Assembly (NCBI GenBank): GCA_000328365.1
Contig: KB297742.1
Coordinates: 562,996 to 626,995, forward strand
DNA from: Capitella teleta
Taxonomy: Eukaryota > Annelida > Polychaeta > Capitellidae
DNA: 64,000 nucleotides
Direction of reading: 5' to 3'
The position numbers and the translations under genes were made by a program. Positions 47,701 to 56,800 of the stretch are shown in pieces (the first letter of the stretch is position 1; every line of letters starts with the position of its first letter). A model generated the notes under the pieces. That model saw only the letters and a program-made list of their open reading frames with translations, had not been told where the DNA came from and made no database searches.

Positions 47701-50441
47701 GCGATATTGGCATGCTCCCCCGGATGCGGCTTCTTGTTTGGTGCAAGATAGCGCGTGCGTGGGATTCCGAGCCTTATAAATGGCAAGAGACAGATTGAAC
47801 CCCGGCTTGGCCAGAAATAAACCCTGGATCCATTGAGGGTAAACTATACACTGACCATATAGAAGACTCACTAAAACATGGATATGACTCTCTCGAGGGA
47901 GGTTTCGGACATCTTGCGATTGGTCACGCCTCAGATGGGGAATGCAGATAGGGCGACGATGCGGGGCGTGGATATCTGAATCCCGGATCACAAGACTCTG
48001 AATTGATTGACCAAGGACCACAGGGTTGGATCTTATCAAGCGTTTGTCCTCCGAGATCGTGTCACGACATGGAGATCACGAAAATGACAGCAATCATCCA
48101 ATGTGTATGGTTAAAACATCAGCCAATCGTTGGTAGGGGTCAAGGGTAAGCGACTACATTGACCGGATATAGTCTGGACGGCAACCCGATGCATATCTGG
48201 ACGGTATTGGGCAATTGGGCGCCATCTCAACGTGGCTCGCTGAAGGGGCATTGGGATATTGCAGAGTTGCAAAATCGAACATGAAAATAGCTCTCATGTT
48301 GAAATATCGCATATTTACTCAATGATAATGTTTATAAAAATAACATTTATAAAAAGGAAAAGAATTGCAGTCTTTTTTTTTGTTTGGGCGTCGACGCAAG
48401 CCTAGGACAAAATGCCGAGGGGCAAATCAATGCAAATTTACCTTCAGCACGCAAATCCGGCCTTCTCGCCCAATTAAGAGTGGCATGCTTTTATAGGTAA
48501 AGGGTCAGAATTCAGGGAGCGGAGGCTTAGAGTTTAGCACTTCTATGTATAATAATATCGGCTCAGTTGTATTACACGGGGGTATAATGGGGGATTTGGC
48601 TTAATCCGGGGCTCCGGGTTGAAGCACTACTCTTTGGTCCGGATGTCGAGATCAGCTTTGCATGCATTGACATTTTCAGCAATTGAGTTGAAGTCGGCTT
48701 GCGTTTCAGTTGGACGGGATCAGGAAAACACGCCACGCGAGTGAACCGGAGGCACACGGCGGAAATGGAACGCCTGATTTCACCGAAACATTTCTTTTTC
48801 TGCGAAAGGGAAAATGGAAGCACCAGTCCACGACGCAACCGACTCGAAACTGTTCCATTGTCATCCAGTATATTTATTTGAGCAGTTGATTGCTACAATC
48901 TGGTGGTGTTTGTTCGTTCCCGCAGAATATCATTGTTACAGCTGATCTGAATATAAGCGTAATAATTGCGATATATTATAAAATATACGGTAATTGATTA
49001 TTTATGGACAAACGCCAGAGCAGCCCATAAATGAAACTGCTTATCGTAACCCAAGTGACTGACAATTTGCAATGAACAATGGTTTCAAATGATTGAGCAC
49101 TGCGTAGAGTGCAAGACAGCTGGTGCCTTGATGATATCGTTCCCATGGTGTTAAACTGAATGCCACAGATGAGTCTACGAGACAGCTGAACGCCCTCGAC
49201 CCCTCCTAATGAGCCTATGACCCAGCGTAATGATGCTCAGCAGATACAAGGCCTTTATGTGCATTTGTGTGCCTTTTGTCTATGATTTGTATCCATATTG
49301 AGCTCGCAACACATGCCGATCACACACAAGACGTTCTAAAGACTCGAAAAAGACTTGGACATGTTGCGACTGACAATTGAGGGGAGATTTGGCATGAACC
49401 CTGCTCCTTGTGGCATGAGGTGCATTGAGGGATTTCGAGGGAGTAGAGATGGTTGTCTATAGGGAAATGTGAGTAAATGGGAGGACACTTAAGACATCAA
49501 TCAATTGTTATAAACCAACAAATGCCACCAATACAATGGTGCCTGGTGTATCTATTGTGGACTTTTTATGCAAGAAGGTTGTCCTGATGATTACATAATA
49601 CTGAAATAGGGGCTTCTAATTGGAACAGATAGCAGCGTCCGCATTTATCAGCTTATTGCTGTGGTCAGTGACACGAACAATCTTTGTCGTTATGTTATCA
49701 TAATGCGTGTGCATGATTTTCATATCATAAGCCGCTGGTTACGTCATGCCGCTAATGCACTCTGTCATGCGCTCCGCCGCTAACAACAATTAGGTATCGG
49801 TCATTAGACTAATTTCCGCGTGGTGACTATATACGTATGTGCAATCATACGTGTTCATACTCGAGCCTTTGATCTGCATCATGCACGTGTAGGCGTACTC
49901 GTTTATTTAATATTACGAGGTGTTCACAAATTGGATTTGTAACCTGTTAAATACGATATTACGCGTCAGGGCGAGGAACATACGCGAGTGAAAGTGAGAC
50001 AGCGCATGTACACGCAATTAACCTCACTTATCAAAGCTAACAAGACAATAGCGAGTTACCTATGGTGTATTTGCAGCCATCAAGTTTCACGACACAAGTT
50101 TTCTTCTTGGTCAAACCTTCGTCGTCATGAAGTGTTTTTGATGATCTGGTTTTGTGAGAGGGCTCCGAGGGACTTTTGAACAATTTGCGATGTCCTCTCT
50201 TGCTCGCGGACAACAGAGCTGGCGTTGAGTTGTCGACACTCATGTTATCCTGACGTCGTCTTAATCCGAGTTCAAGATCAGTCAACTCCACGTTCCGCCT
50301 GGCACGGAGGGTGTTCGCTGGGACTGCTGAGGTCTCCGGTCTCATGTCGGCATCCTGTCGCAATTCCTGCTCCTCACTCGCGTCATCCTCATCCTCCGCC
50401 CAGGCCTCGGTCACAATATCGAATGCGTCCGCTTCGGACAT
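16168..50441 (-). CDS. PDE1: Calcium/calmodulin-dependent cyclic nucleotide phosphodiesterase PDE1 (18 constitutive exons)
   Basis: Hydrolyses cAMP/cGMP under Ca2+/calmodulin control. Eighteen exons with matching phases sum to 2,874 bases (957 residues). Residues 1-212 are a PDE1C-like N-terminus (KKTCVVKLDGCKYTI). Residues ~277-315 hold the regulatory region (RIRLMLKKISQ, NLEYAAQVLETVYIDETR), then EVRDWLALTFTR. The catalytic domain (~370-690) has YHNLVHAAD (general-acid His462, metal His466), HDYEHTGTTNNFH (metal His502, Asp503), HCADISHP (metal Asp609), and invariant Gln660 with clamp Phe663 in SQIGFIDF. The tail after ~755 is acidic, Ser-rich and ends with an 11-Pro run; it is longer than in vertebrate PDE1. 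One intron is GC-AG. A cassette exon and a duplicate exon 15 imply isoforms. Residue numbers use exon 15B without the cassette. Confidence 0.95.
17569..17883 (-). CDS. PDE1: PDE1 exon 17 (acidic, Ser-rich tail)
   Basis: 315 bases encoding NSENSLEENEDDQDQNDSGV and a Glu/Ser/Pro-rich, probably disordered tail ending SSSSLKKKTSSSSLPK. Donor AAAG/GTAGAT. Without splicing the frame stops two codons later, so it may also be a terminal exon. Confidence 0.8.
18616..18699 (-). CDS. PDE1: PDE1 exon 16
   Basis: Encodes PDKFEVKRIWVDCLGSNKNL then WKERAAK, matching the WVKRIQENKQKWKERAA segment of PDE1B. Acceptor CTTTCAG, donor AAAG/GTCTGG, phase 1. Confidence 0.92.
19702..19896 (-). CDS. PDE1: PDE1 exon 15B (alternative to 15A)
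   Basis: 195 bases. Encodes GFIDFIVDPSFQVMGDMLER then VVTPLQQR, followed by a Ser/Thr-Pro-rich tail ending PRSPDSPG. Closer to vertebrate PDE1 (GFIDFIVEPTF) than 15A. Acceptor TTACGGTAG, donor CCAG/GTGGGT. Confidence 0.9.
19982..20114. repeat. 12-base inverted repeat between PDE1 exons 15A and 15B
   Basis: ACACTCTGCGCC at 19982-19993 and its exact reverse complement at 20103-20114, 109 bases apart. Could be a small MITE-like insertion or an RNA stem. Confidence 0.6.
20945..21055 (-). CDS. PDE1: PDE1 exon 15A (alternative to 15B)
   Basis: 111 bases. Encodes GFIDFVIEPSWTMMANMLDV then LMVFLEERPATPACQSP. It is paralogous to exon 15B, with the same phase 1 start, same phase 1 end and the same -SP junction. 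Acceptor AATTCCAG, donor TCCAA/GTAAAG. If the donor is skipped the frame runs on for about 50 codons to a stop near 20793, so it could also act as a terminal exon. Confidence 0.8.
21297..21378 (-). CDS. PDE1: PDE1 exon 14
   Basis: Encodes GDREAEMGLPISPLCDRKNT then MVAESQI, ending with the invariant substrate-binding Gln660. Donor ATCG/GTAAGA, phase 1, feeding either version of exon 15. Confidence 0.95.
21437..21557 (-). CDS. PDE1: PDE1 exon 13 (metal Asp; GC donor)
   Basis: Encodes IDKSKALSLIVHCADISHPA then KDWNLHFKWTELLIEEFFRQ; Asp609 is the last metal ligand. The donor is CAG/GCAAGT, a GC-AG intron; phase and protein homology leave no GT alternative. Confidence 0.95.
21616..21717 (-). CDS. 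PDE1: PDE1 exon 12
   Basis: Encodes RDFRSLVIDIVLATDMSYHF then QQIKNMKNLLSMPE. Acceptor TTCCACAG, donor AAAA/GTGAGT. Confidence 0.95.
21831..21956 (-). CDS. PDE1: PDE1 exon 11
   Basis: Encodes SEVALLYNDRAVLENHHVSA then AFRLMKDDDHNILTSL. Acceptor CTGCGCAG, donor ACAG/GTGAAT. Confidence 0.95.
22172..22272 (-). CDS. PDE1: PDE1 exon 10 (HD signature)
   Basis: Encodes LWLTDLEILATLVAAMIHDY then EHTGTTNNFHINT, containing the class I PDE signature HDxxHxGxxNxF. Metal ligands His502 and Asp503. Donor GAG/GTATTA, phase 2. Confidence 0.95.
22333..22354. repeat. Intronic (CAG)n run
   Basis: Seven CAG triplets in the intron between PDE1 exons 9 and 10, with further interrupted CAG/GCA nearby. Confidence 0.9.
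22513..22653 (-). CDS. PDE1: PDE1 exon 9 (catalytic histidines)
   Basis: 47 codons, phase 0/0. Contains GYSKHCNPYHNLVHAADVTQ, with the general-acid His and first metal-binding His. Donor GCG/GTAAAG. Confidence 0.95.
23423..23539 (-). CDS. PDE1: PDE1 exon 8
   Basis: 39 codons, phase 0/0: NLDDWSFDVFSVNEAGDGH then ALKYVGYELLQRYDLIAKFK, the start of the catalytic domain. Confidence 0.95.
23592..23658 (-). CDS. PDE1: PDE1 exon 7
   Basis: 67 bases encoding IYRRMSSTVGLHVPPNVL then LLLK, equivalent to mammalian MYRRTSNMVGLSYPPAVIEALK. Acceptor TATGAAG and donor GAAG/GTACGT; only this acceptor restores the RIYRR motif. Confidence 0.88.
23715..23897 (-). CDS. PDE1: PDE1 exon 6
   Basis: Encodes RLCDEEDELSEVEPDAVPSE and VRDWLALTFTRS then PKFRSVAHAIRAGIMVD, strongly conserved in PDE1. 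Acceptor TTCCAG, donor ATAG/GTTGGT, phase 2. It follows an 11.5 kb intron. Confidence 0.95.
29515..29565. repeat. GA-rich simple repeat
   Basis: Imperfect GAGAGA/GATA tract inside the large PDE1 intron. Confidence 0.9.
32245..32510 (+). mobile_element. Tc1/mariner transposase fragment (decayed)
   Basis: One plus-strand frame reads FGRPEVTTPKKDGRRHLRER then LFLATTSAV. This resembles the second helix-turn-helix of Tc1-like transposases (GRPRxTTPxxDRxIRxxxLRxRF). The next conserved block (LRxRRP...SREHRxxRLxW) appears in a neighbouring frame as VESRRPYYIAPSREQHLKVW, indicating a frame shift. No catalytic DDE part and no terminal repeats were found. It lies antisense in a PDE1 intron. Confidence 0.55.
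34722..34844 (-). CDS. PDE1: PDE1 candidate cassette exon (41 residues)
   Basis: 123 bases with a pyrimidine-rich acceptor (CCATTTTTAG) and donor CCCCCAG/GTTGTC, phase 2 at both ends. Inserted between exons 5 and 6 it keeps frame and the flanking Arg-Arg, adding LSPNSSPSDSAFDEKE and a basic GKGKKRTPR end. No vertebrate equivalent is known to me. The donor is weaker than consensus and there is no transcript evidence, so it may be optional or spurious. Confidence 0.5.
35308..35355. promoter_or_regulatory. Cluster of three CGTTATGA octamers by PDE1 exon 5
   Basis: CGTTATGA (TCATAACG) near 35308, 35326 and 35347, within 50 bases and starting about 30 bases past the exon 5 donor. Function unknown. 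Confidence 0.4.
35383..35496 (-). CDS. PDE1: PDE1 exon 5 (calmodulin/autoinhibitory region)
   Basis: Encodes RIRLMLKKISQDEISKEDL and NLEYAAQVLETVYIDET, clearly homologous to the LRSLVKQLERGE...NLEYAATVLESVYIDETR region of mammalian PDE1. Acceptor TTGTTAG, donor ACACG/GTTCGT, phase 2. Three TCATAACG octamers lie just downstream (35.31-35.35 kb). Confidence 0.92.
35550..35742 (-). CDS. PDE1: PDE1 exon 4 (basic linker)
   Basis: Encodes SGSLTVLKRTVSGTRRSSRG and ACHVSSM; rich in Ser/Arg with candidate basophilic kinase sites. Acceptor ATTTCAG, donor TGAG/GTACAA, phase 2. Confidence 0.8.
38398..38469 (-). CDS. PDE1: PDE1 exon 3
   Basis: 72 bases, symmetric phase 1. Encodes ANPPDKAKDDSTVSADSKNG. 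Acceptor TCCTTGCAG, donor TCCA/GTGAGT. A multiple of three, so it could be skipped without frame loss. Confidence 0.75.
39231..39413 (-). CDS. PDE1: PDE1 exon 2
   Basis: 183 bases, phase 1 to 1. Encodes LKKGSPFRGVVFRRSDG and NMSEHLMDVINDRPQLYR, matching the position of the SLIDGL segment of PDE1C. The acceptor GGGGCAG has a weak pyrimidine tract; donor CAAG/GTAAGC is good. Confidence 0.8.
41311..41353. repeat. ~12-base tandem repeat
   Basis: Three to four copies of a TCTACACAAAA-type unit. Confidence 0.85.
41739..41772. repeat. A34 homopolymer
   Basis: Uninterrupted run of A. Confidence 0.95.
42784..42833. other. Assembly gap (50 N)
   Basis: Exactly 50 undetermined bases, probably an arbitrary-length scaffold gap in PDE1 intron 1; the true missing length is unknown. 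Confidence 0.99.
42987..43015. promoter_or_regulatory. Nuclear-receptor-like DR1/ERR half-site cluster
   Basis: TGACCTTGACCTTTGACCTT, followed by TAACCTT. On the minus strand this is AGGTCA-A-AGGTCA (DR1) followed by an extended TCAAGGTCA half-site, as bound by HNF4/RXR and ERR/SF-1 type receptors. Binding is inference. Confidence 0.4.
43141..43245. repeat. 52-base tandem duplication with internal hairpin
   Basis: Two copies at period 52. Each holds a perfect 12-base inverted repeat, AAGGAAAATTTT and AAAATTTTCCTT, around a 6-base loop. A poly-A run precedes it. Confidence 0.9.
43361..43605. promoter_or_regulatory. Cluster of CATAACG-type motifs
   Basis: Four exact TCATAACG (near 43393, 43499, 43557, 43592) plus near-matches CTATAACG, ACATAACG and TCATAACA within about 245 bases of PDE1 intron 1. 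Function unknown. Confidence 0.45.
50060..50441 (-). CDS. PDE1: PDE1 exon 1 (start codon)
   Basis: Starts MSEADAFDIV, then an acidic stretch and Arg/Ser-rich linker, ending in KKTCVVKLDGCKYTI. This corresponds to the KKC..FSIDGYSFTI segment of the long vertebrate PDE1C N-terminus. Donor ATAG/GTAACT, phase 1. Other first exons are likely, as in vertebrate PDE1 genes, but none was proven. Confidence 0.8.
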
Positions 50442-50860
50442 CCCGCGTTAAGCGCTTCACTCTTCACAGCAGCAGCGACTCCGCACGCGAATCAAAGCCA
50501 ATCACAGCAGCAGACCCGAGCGCACACCCATTCGCTGTTCTTGTTTCAAACCTACGTAATCCAAATGCATCACAATATATCTCTCGCAACGTTCTGCACG
50601 CGTGTCGCTAAAAGTTGCAGCGACTGGCGATCTCACCCTTGTTCACCGCTCGAGGCGAAAAGGTGTGCCGTTGCGATCACATGACCCGGCGGGAGGCAGC
50701 AAGTGCTGCCACCATCTGCTCTGTCGCTGAACGTATAAAGCGGAACCCCTGGCCTCGCTCCCTTTCTTCCCTTCTCCGCGATTCATTGTTGGCGTTCCCT
50801 CACCCCTTCCACTGCATGAATGACTAGCCCCTCTTTTTGCCTCGGTTACAATGCGTCGGC
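50442..50860 (-). promoter_or_regulatory. PDE1: Putative PDE1 promoter / 5' UTR
   Basis: Relatively GC- and CpG-rich stretch directly upstream of the exon 1 start, with an inverted CCAAT box (CCAAT on the plus strand at 50498-50502). No clear TATA box. It ends at an A-rich run near 50870. Confidence 0.45.
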
Positions 50861-53800
50861 AAAAAAACGGGAAAAAAAAAAAAAAAAAAATAAAAAAAAA
50901 TACCCAATGCCCTGGCATAAAACATTACAATTGTTGAATCTTTTGTCATAAGTGTATTATATCCGTGGAGGTATCCCTCATTTGACTGTAAGAGCATTTC
51001 CGTGAACAGAATCACGAATACACGCATGCATTAGTCGTCTCCGAACTTCATTCGCTAATGCAGTTTAGGAGACAGTCAGCTAATTAACACCTCTGCTGAT
51101 GTACAGATAGCTTAGTTAGAATCAGACGTGTATGTATGAGGGAGGTTACGGTGTTACGGTGTAACGAGGCAAAATACACGAAGTCCCACAGAGATGTTAG
51201 TCCCCTGGATTGTCCTGGAATGTAGTTTAATCCGGAAAATAATTATCGTCCCAGTTTAATTAGTCTGTCAGATTGTGTATCCTTACGATATTAATTTTAG
51301 TCCGTTATCAAGGAGATTGCTGCAGCAGCTGATTGATATGCTTGCATTCCTATTCTCCTTTTACAGCAATTTCAGGACATTTACTATCCGCTTAGGATTC
51401 AACATTCAAGATCCACTAGGATTTCAATCGGGTGGTAAAAAAAAAAAAAAAAAAAAGGAAGAAGAAAAAGAAAACGAAAATGAAAGTCGCACGCACGCAC
51501 GCCCGCACGAATGCAATTAAGCCCAGCAACAGACGGATTAGTTTACATACACGTTGTTTAGGACAGAATGACAAAGCATAACTTTTTCAATTTATTCGTA
51601 CATGTATAATGTTTTATAAACCACCCACCCGATTTATGGCTTCATATCAAAATAAATGGCAAGCGTGACATTTGATTTGATGCCTGTTTAATATTAACGT
51701 CCACTGTTCATCCCCAGAGTTAAATGAAAGACGTCTGTGAGTTGTAATTAATATCCATCGAGCAAGGTCAAGTAACAGTTCTGTTGAGTGCAAACTGTAG
51801 ACCAAAGAGATTTCATTCAACAGGTGCCAGTGATGAATGCTAAAACACGGCCACCTATCATTTGATCAGTGACAGGTAGGCCATGTAAATTTATTAATTA
51901 GGAAATCCCAATTTCACACAGTTTGGTGCTTTCGATCGAAGCGATCCTGACTGTGGGCAAATTATTTTGTCCTGAGCAAGTATTGCAATGGATCTACAAT
52001 TCTACTTGTTATGCCAATGTTTGGAAAGTGGGCGAGGAGATTGAGTATATCAAGTTCAAACATGTGGGCACACATATAAAAGATGTTACATAATGGAATA
52101 CCATGGCCAGAGCAAATTTAATTTGAGTTTGCTTCCCATTCAAGCAACGTGTTCAGCAGTCGCTCACTAATAATGTAAGAAGTCAATCAAGGTTGTATTG
52201 CCTGCTTATATTGCCCACTTTTGGATATACGTACAGGGTTTAATTTCCTAAAGATTTCGATTCTGATATGGCGATTTCCAAATTTATTTATTCCGTGGAA
52301 CCAACCATGGAGGGGAAAAACAAAACACAGCAGCCCCGCCCAGCTCCGAAAGGGTACCCCAAAAACGTGATCGATTTCAAGCAAAACGGTTGACACTTCA
52401 CAGAATTCTGCGCCCTGGGTATTGATGCATGGAAGCAAATGTATCCGATCTAAATGTTCGCTATACAAATGTAGTTTTTGTTGGTTTTTCTTCCATACCT
52501 TCGATAATTGTTGATACGCAGCTCCACCAACACTATATTGAATCAGTTCATTCATTTCCCTTATATAGACAGAAATGCGGGACAATGTTCCCCCATTCCC
52601 TTATCGATAATTCACAAGTGTTCCGTAACCTGCATACTACCATGGGCAGTAGCACACAGCGCACGGCATTGGTGGTACTAGTACTCTGTTGAACACGGAG
52701 CCGCTGATGAATTATTGCACTGGTTTAACTGTTGCATACATTATTTATATCTATACTAGATACAAAAAAGTAAAATAGAGTGTACCTGCATATCTTACTA
52801 TGCATAGCTGCTCAGTTGTACCTTTCAAATCAAAGTATGCCGCACGCAATGCCATCACAAGCACAGTGAATATTGCGATGTCCTTCTCCGCGTCACCATT
52901 CTCATTGGCGCCACGTACGGAGGTTATGTTCGAGTAAATTAATGAGATGAACAGATTAGACGCCAGACACGTGCAGCTAATATCTAGTTGTCCCTGCGTA
53001 GATTTTTGCTCTTCTGTAAGCTTTATGTTCAGATAAAACAGATCCCACGCGCAGAAAAACAGATTTACATGTGGGAAATATATTGTCCAATGATAATCTC
53101 ATCATTGGTCTCTGACGTCATATCAGGGCACAGTGTTAATTAGTTCATCTTAGTGTCCTGCACATAATATAATACGATACACAAGGATCAGTGGACATTT
53201 ACCTGGCTTCATCATAATGATAACAAACGACACGCCAGCTTCAATGTGTTTATGTAGCATAAAAGGTCATGCCCCATTAGCACACGTCTCAGCGCGCCCA
53301 TAAATCGCACCCTGTTCATTTTGAACGGCGCACTCCGATGATTTGGATGTAAACAATCACACGCTGACCAAATATTTGTGGGTGATAAATGTCTATCGGG
53401 AATGGGAAGAGTTTTATTCTGTATTATTCATTGGAGATCAACACTGTGATAATGGCCGCAAAGTACACATAATGCTGTCGCCAATAACCATGCAGTACAA
53501 ACATGTTTGGTGTTGACCTAAATTCTAACTTGTTCAACCGAGGTGCAATCTAAGTTCTAACAAGCGACCGATCCTTGAAAGTTGAGTTCGATTTCACCAC
53601 GTAGACACATATCGTGGTTATATATTGTTCATCTTATTAAATAATCATTAAATGATCATTGGTATATATATGGATATACCAATGATCTGCTCTTAACAAG
53701 AATTGAACGCATCCCGCTCTTTCTCCGAGGAAAAGAAAAACAGAGCTCAACATCACATCGACATCGACGCCAAATAAACAAAAAACACAGTTTCAGCGGA

Positions 53801-56800
53801 TGCCACAGAAAGATGAGATGAACATTTTGCGTTTTAAAGGGAAGCAGATGAAATTAATTGGTATAATGATGTCATTGTGATTGCTCAAGATGACGGATAA
53901 GAGTTTAATCCTGCAATTCAACGAATGCATCAACAGAGAAACATGGATGCGTGGGAGGGTTGAGATGAACAAACAGACGGGCAGTCGACGTCAATTCCAG
54001 CACTTCCCAAAACACTTCTTTGTCACCCAGAGCAAACGCTTCATTCGATAATAAATCGAAATGTTTTGGCTGTTAATGTCATATTAACCCTTTGGCTTAA
54101 ACTTAGAATTGAAATAGAGGTATCGAACAATACGATGATAATCATAGGTTGAAGTGTGCACTGTGAATAAGTCCATTCAGCTCACCCACAATGTAGCTAT
54201 TGAAAGAGCAGGGCGGAGGCTTTAATAATTTCATTTGACGATGTCGCTCTCTATTCTGCTGTAATCAATTGCAACAAAAGCGGAGGTCATTAATATATCT
54301 GCCTCATTGAAAGCAGGTCGACCACAACACTCAAACAAGTCAATTTGCCGTCGAGTGGCTGACTCTATGCAGAGAGCGCACCAATGATCGATGTGCATGT
54401 ATCAGGCTGTGTGGAACTTAGTTCAGCAGACAAGGGGTAGATAGCACGCTTATTTAAGGAGAGAGATAGCAACGATAGCAACAAAGACTCAAAAAGGGTC
54501 ACATGTTGATTGCCATGGCAACTATTGCTTCAAATTCAACTGAATTGGATGCTCTGATAATGCTTTTTTTTTTTCAAAGTGCATGTCATGGCAATGTAAT
54601 TCCATGCATTTCGGCCACTGGTGTCTATTGGAGATTCAAGCTTGATGCGGTCATACATGTGGCTTAACGCTGAACGTCATTTTGACCCTTTGGACCACAC
54701 GTGTGCATCAAGTGAAACAGAAGACCCCGAAATCTAATACGAAGTATGTTATATACCCTCGACCCATTACCCACTAGATGCTTCCTGCGATCCTCTCCTC
54801 TATCTAACTTAGCTTTTAGAATACGTTATCAGATTATCAACAGCGACAAAGATGGGTAAGCAAGATGGCCGTCGTTCTATTTCCGGTGTTTCGCTGAGAA
54901 ATGATGCCACGAACAATGCGCGATAGACGTCTTGTTCCTGGCCATGGTCCCACAAGCGATTTATTTGTCGTAATGGGCTGTCACTTACAGGGCGAATGAT
55001 GGTCCACAAACAGCCACATCCCATCGGGCTTAAGACAACCCTTCGGTGACAAGCAATTGCATCCAGCGTGTCATCTCCAACGTGTATTCATACGAATCTA
55101 GTTTCCAGTTTTTACACGGTTAATGCGATTAGGAATTGCGTGCAACAGAAATGTAATTCATTGAAGGAAGTTCTTCGCTTACACGTTCGGAATATGACGC
55201 CTACTAAGCTCTCATTCCAGGATGCACGTATTACGTCATCCTCGATTCCAAATCGAAATAGTGTAATGTGAGGTTGTTTGTAAAAGTTGTGAAACATGTT
55301 ACAAATATAATTATAAACAGGTTATCCAGGATTTCCCTTATATCATACGATTGATATGAAAAGTTCTATACGCCGCAATTGCATCAACCAATGACTTAGG
55401 AGACAGGTTATATAAGCCATGAGGCAATAGAACAATTGCCAAGAGTATTTAGGGCATGATATCGTGGGTAGAGTGTCTCGGAGGAGGGCGTAAAACTCAT
55501 CTAAGGCATGGTGCTGCCGATAAGTGAGGCAGCGCAGTAGAAAACTTCTCCTCTGGGATGGGCGCAAACAGTGTCTCCCAAGACCGAAAACGAGACAAAC
55601 AAAAATCTACATATTACCCATGCATACTATCTCGAAGATGGACCCAAATAGCTCGTAATAGCGTTCATTGCATGTGAGATGTCATTCTATGAACCGCATT
55701 CAATGAATAAGTCATATCCTCAAATACATATAGCAAACTTTGTATGCCATGTATCAAAGTAAACAATGAACAATAAAGAATTAAGTCATGATATTGACAA
55801 TGAGAGACGTGTTCCTGTAAAACTACAGTTTCCTCCTCATTAGCGAAAGAGAATTTTGAAGCGACTGCAGAATTCCAACCAGGAAGCTGATTAAGATACC
55901 GGCACACGGGGACATACTCATGAGGCCACAGTTTGTTGGATATTCGAACGTGGATTGCGGTAATCCTCCAGCGTAGATCCATTAGGGCAACGCCGTCCGG
56001 TTCAGTTGTCTATGCTATAAATCGCAGTTGTGTACATAATCCTTGTTACACTTGTAAATCGACTTTTAAATCACCCTGTATAATTATATGCTTATTGGGT
56101 GACTGCATGCATAGACGCGCAGATGCAATATTTTCACCTTGGAAGAAAGTTAGTTCAGAGTAAAGTTTATAATTCCTGATGACGTAATGAAAAGAGGATG
56201 ACGAATGATGTCATATTGCTTTCACAGATCAATTTATGCTGTTGTAACCTACGGAGTGTTGAGCAAACAGTTCGGGGAAGTGGTCGACGGTGCAGCACTT
56301 TCGATGCCTACCCTTTGTCGTCGCGCAGTAATAATCTCCCACCTATGCCAACACGGTAGATAAACACGGGTAGATTGGTGACAGGCTAGCTGTCAAACCA
56401 TTGTTTATAAAGCATATATGCAATGGTCACTCTCCATGAGATTTCACTGTATTATCGCCCACTGCTGATGGCGATTTCGTTCGTGGGAATCGTGTCGATT
56501 TAGTGATTTTCTCATTCCTGAGAAACCATCTATTTCTATTTTATCTCATGATCCTCGACAACAAAGATCGAATCTGGGTAATTTACAGAGAATTACATTA
56601 GCTATAATTCATATGAAGGAGTTTTGTTCGACTCGTTCATGTGGTGGTCAATATATAGATTACATGATATGAAATTACAGTCATGATTCTACACGCTCGT
56701 AACATGCTTGCAGTAAAGAAGCAGGTCCTTTTGATACCCTAGCAATGATATATATATAGAAACAAGGATTCATAGGCATAAATGCAATGACTCTTAATTT

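Larger units (their letters stand above)
39414..50059. other. First PDE1 intron
   Basis: 10.6 kb with no recognised exon. It holds a short ACACAAAATCT tandem repeat (41311-41353), A34 at 41739-41772, a 50-base gap, a nuclear-receptor-like DR1 site near 43.0 kb, a 52-base tandem hairpin repeat and a TCATAACG cluster. The longest open frames (161 codons at 43189-43674 minus; 157 codons at 47566-48039 minus) match no family I know and look non-coding. Confidence 0.6.

Noticed and set aside
47566-48039. 157-codon minus-strand open frame
   Set aside because: No family resemblance, no hydrophobic or motif pattern, inside PDE1 intron 1.
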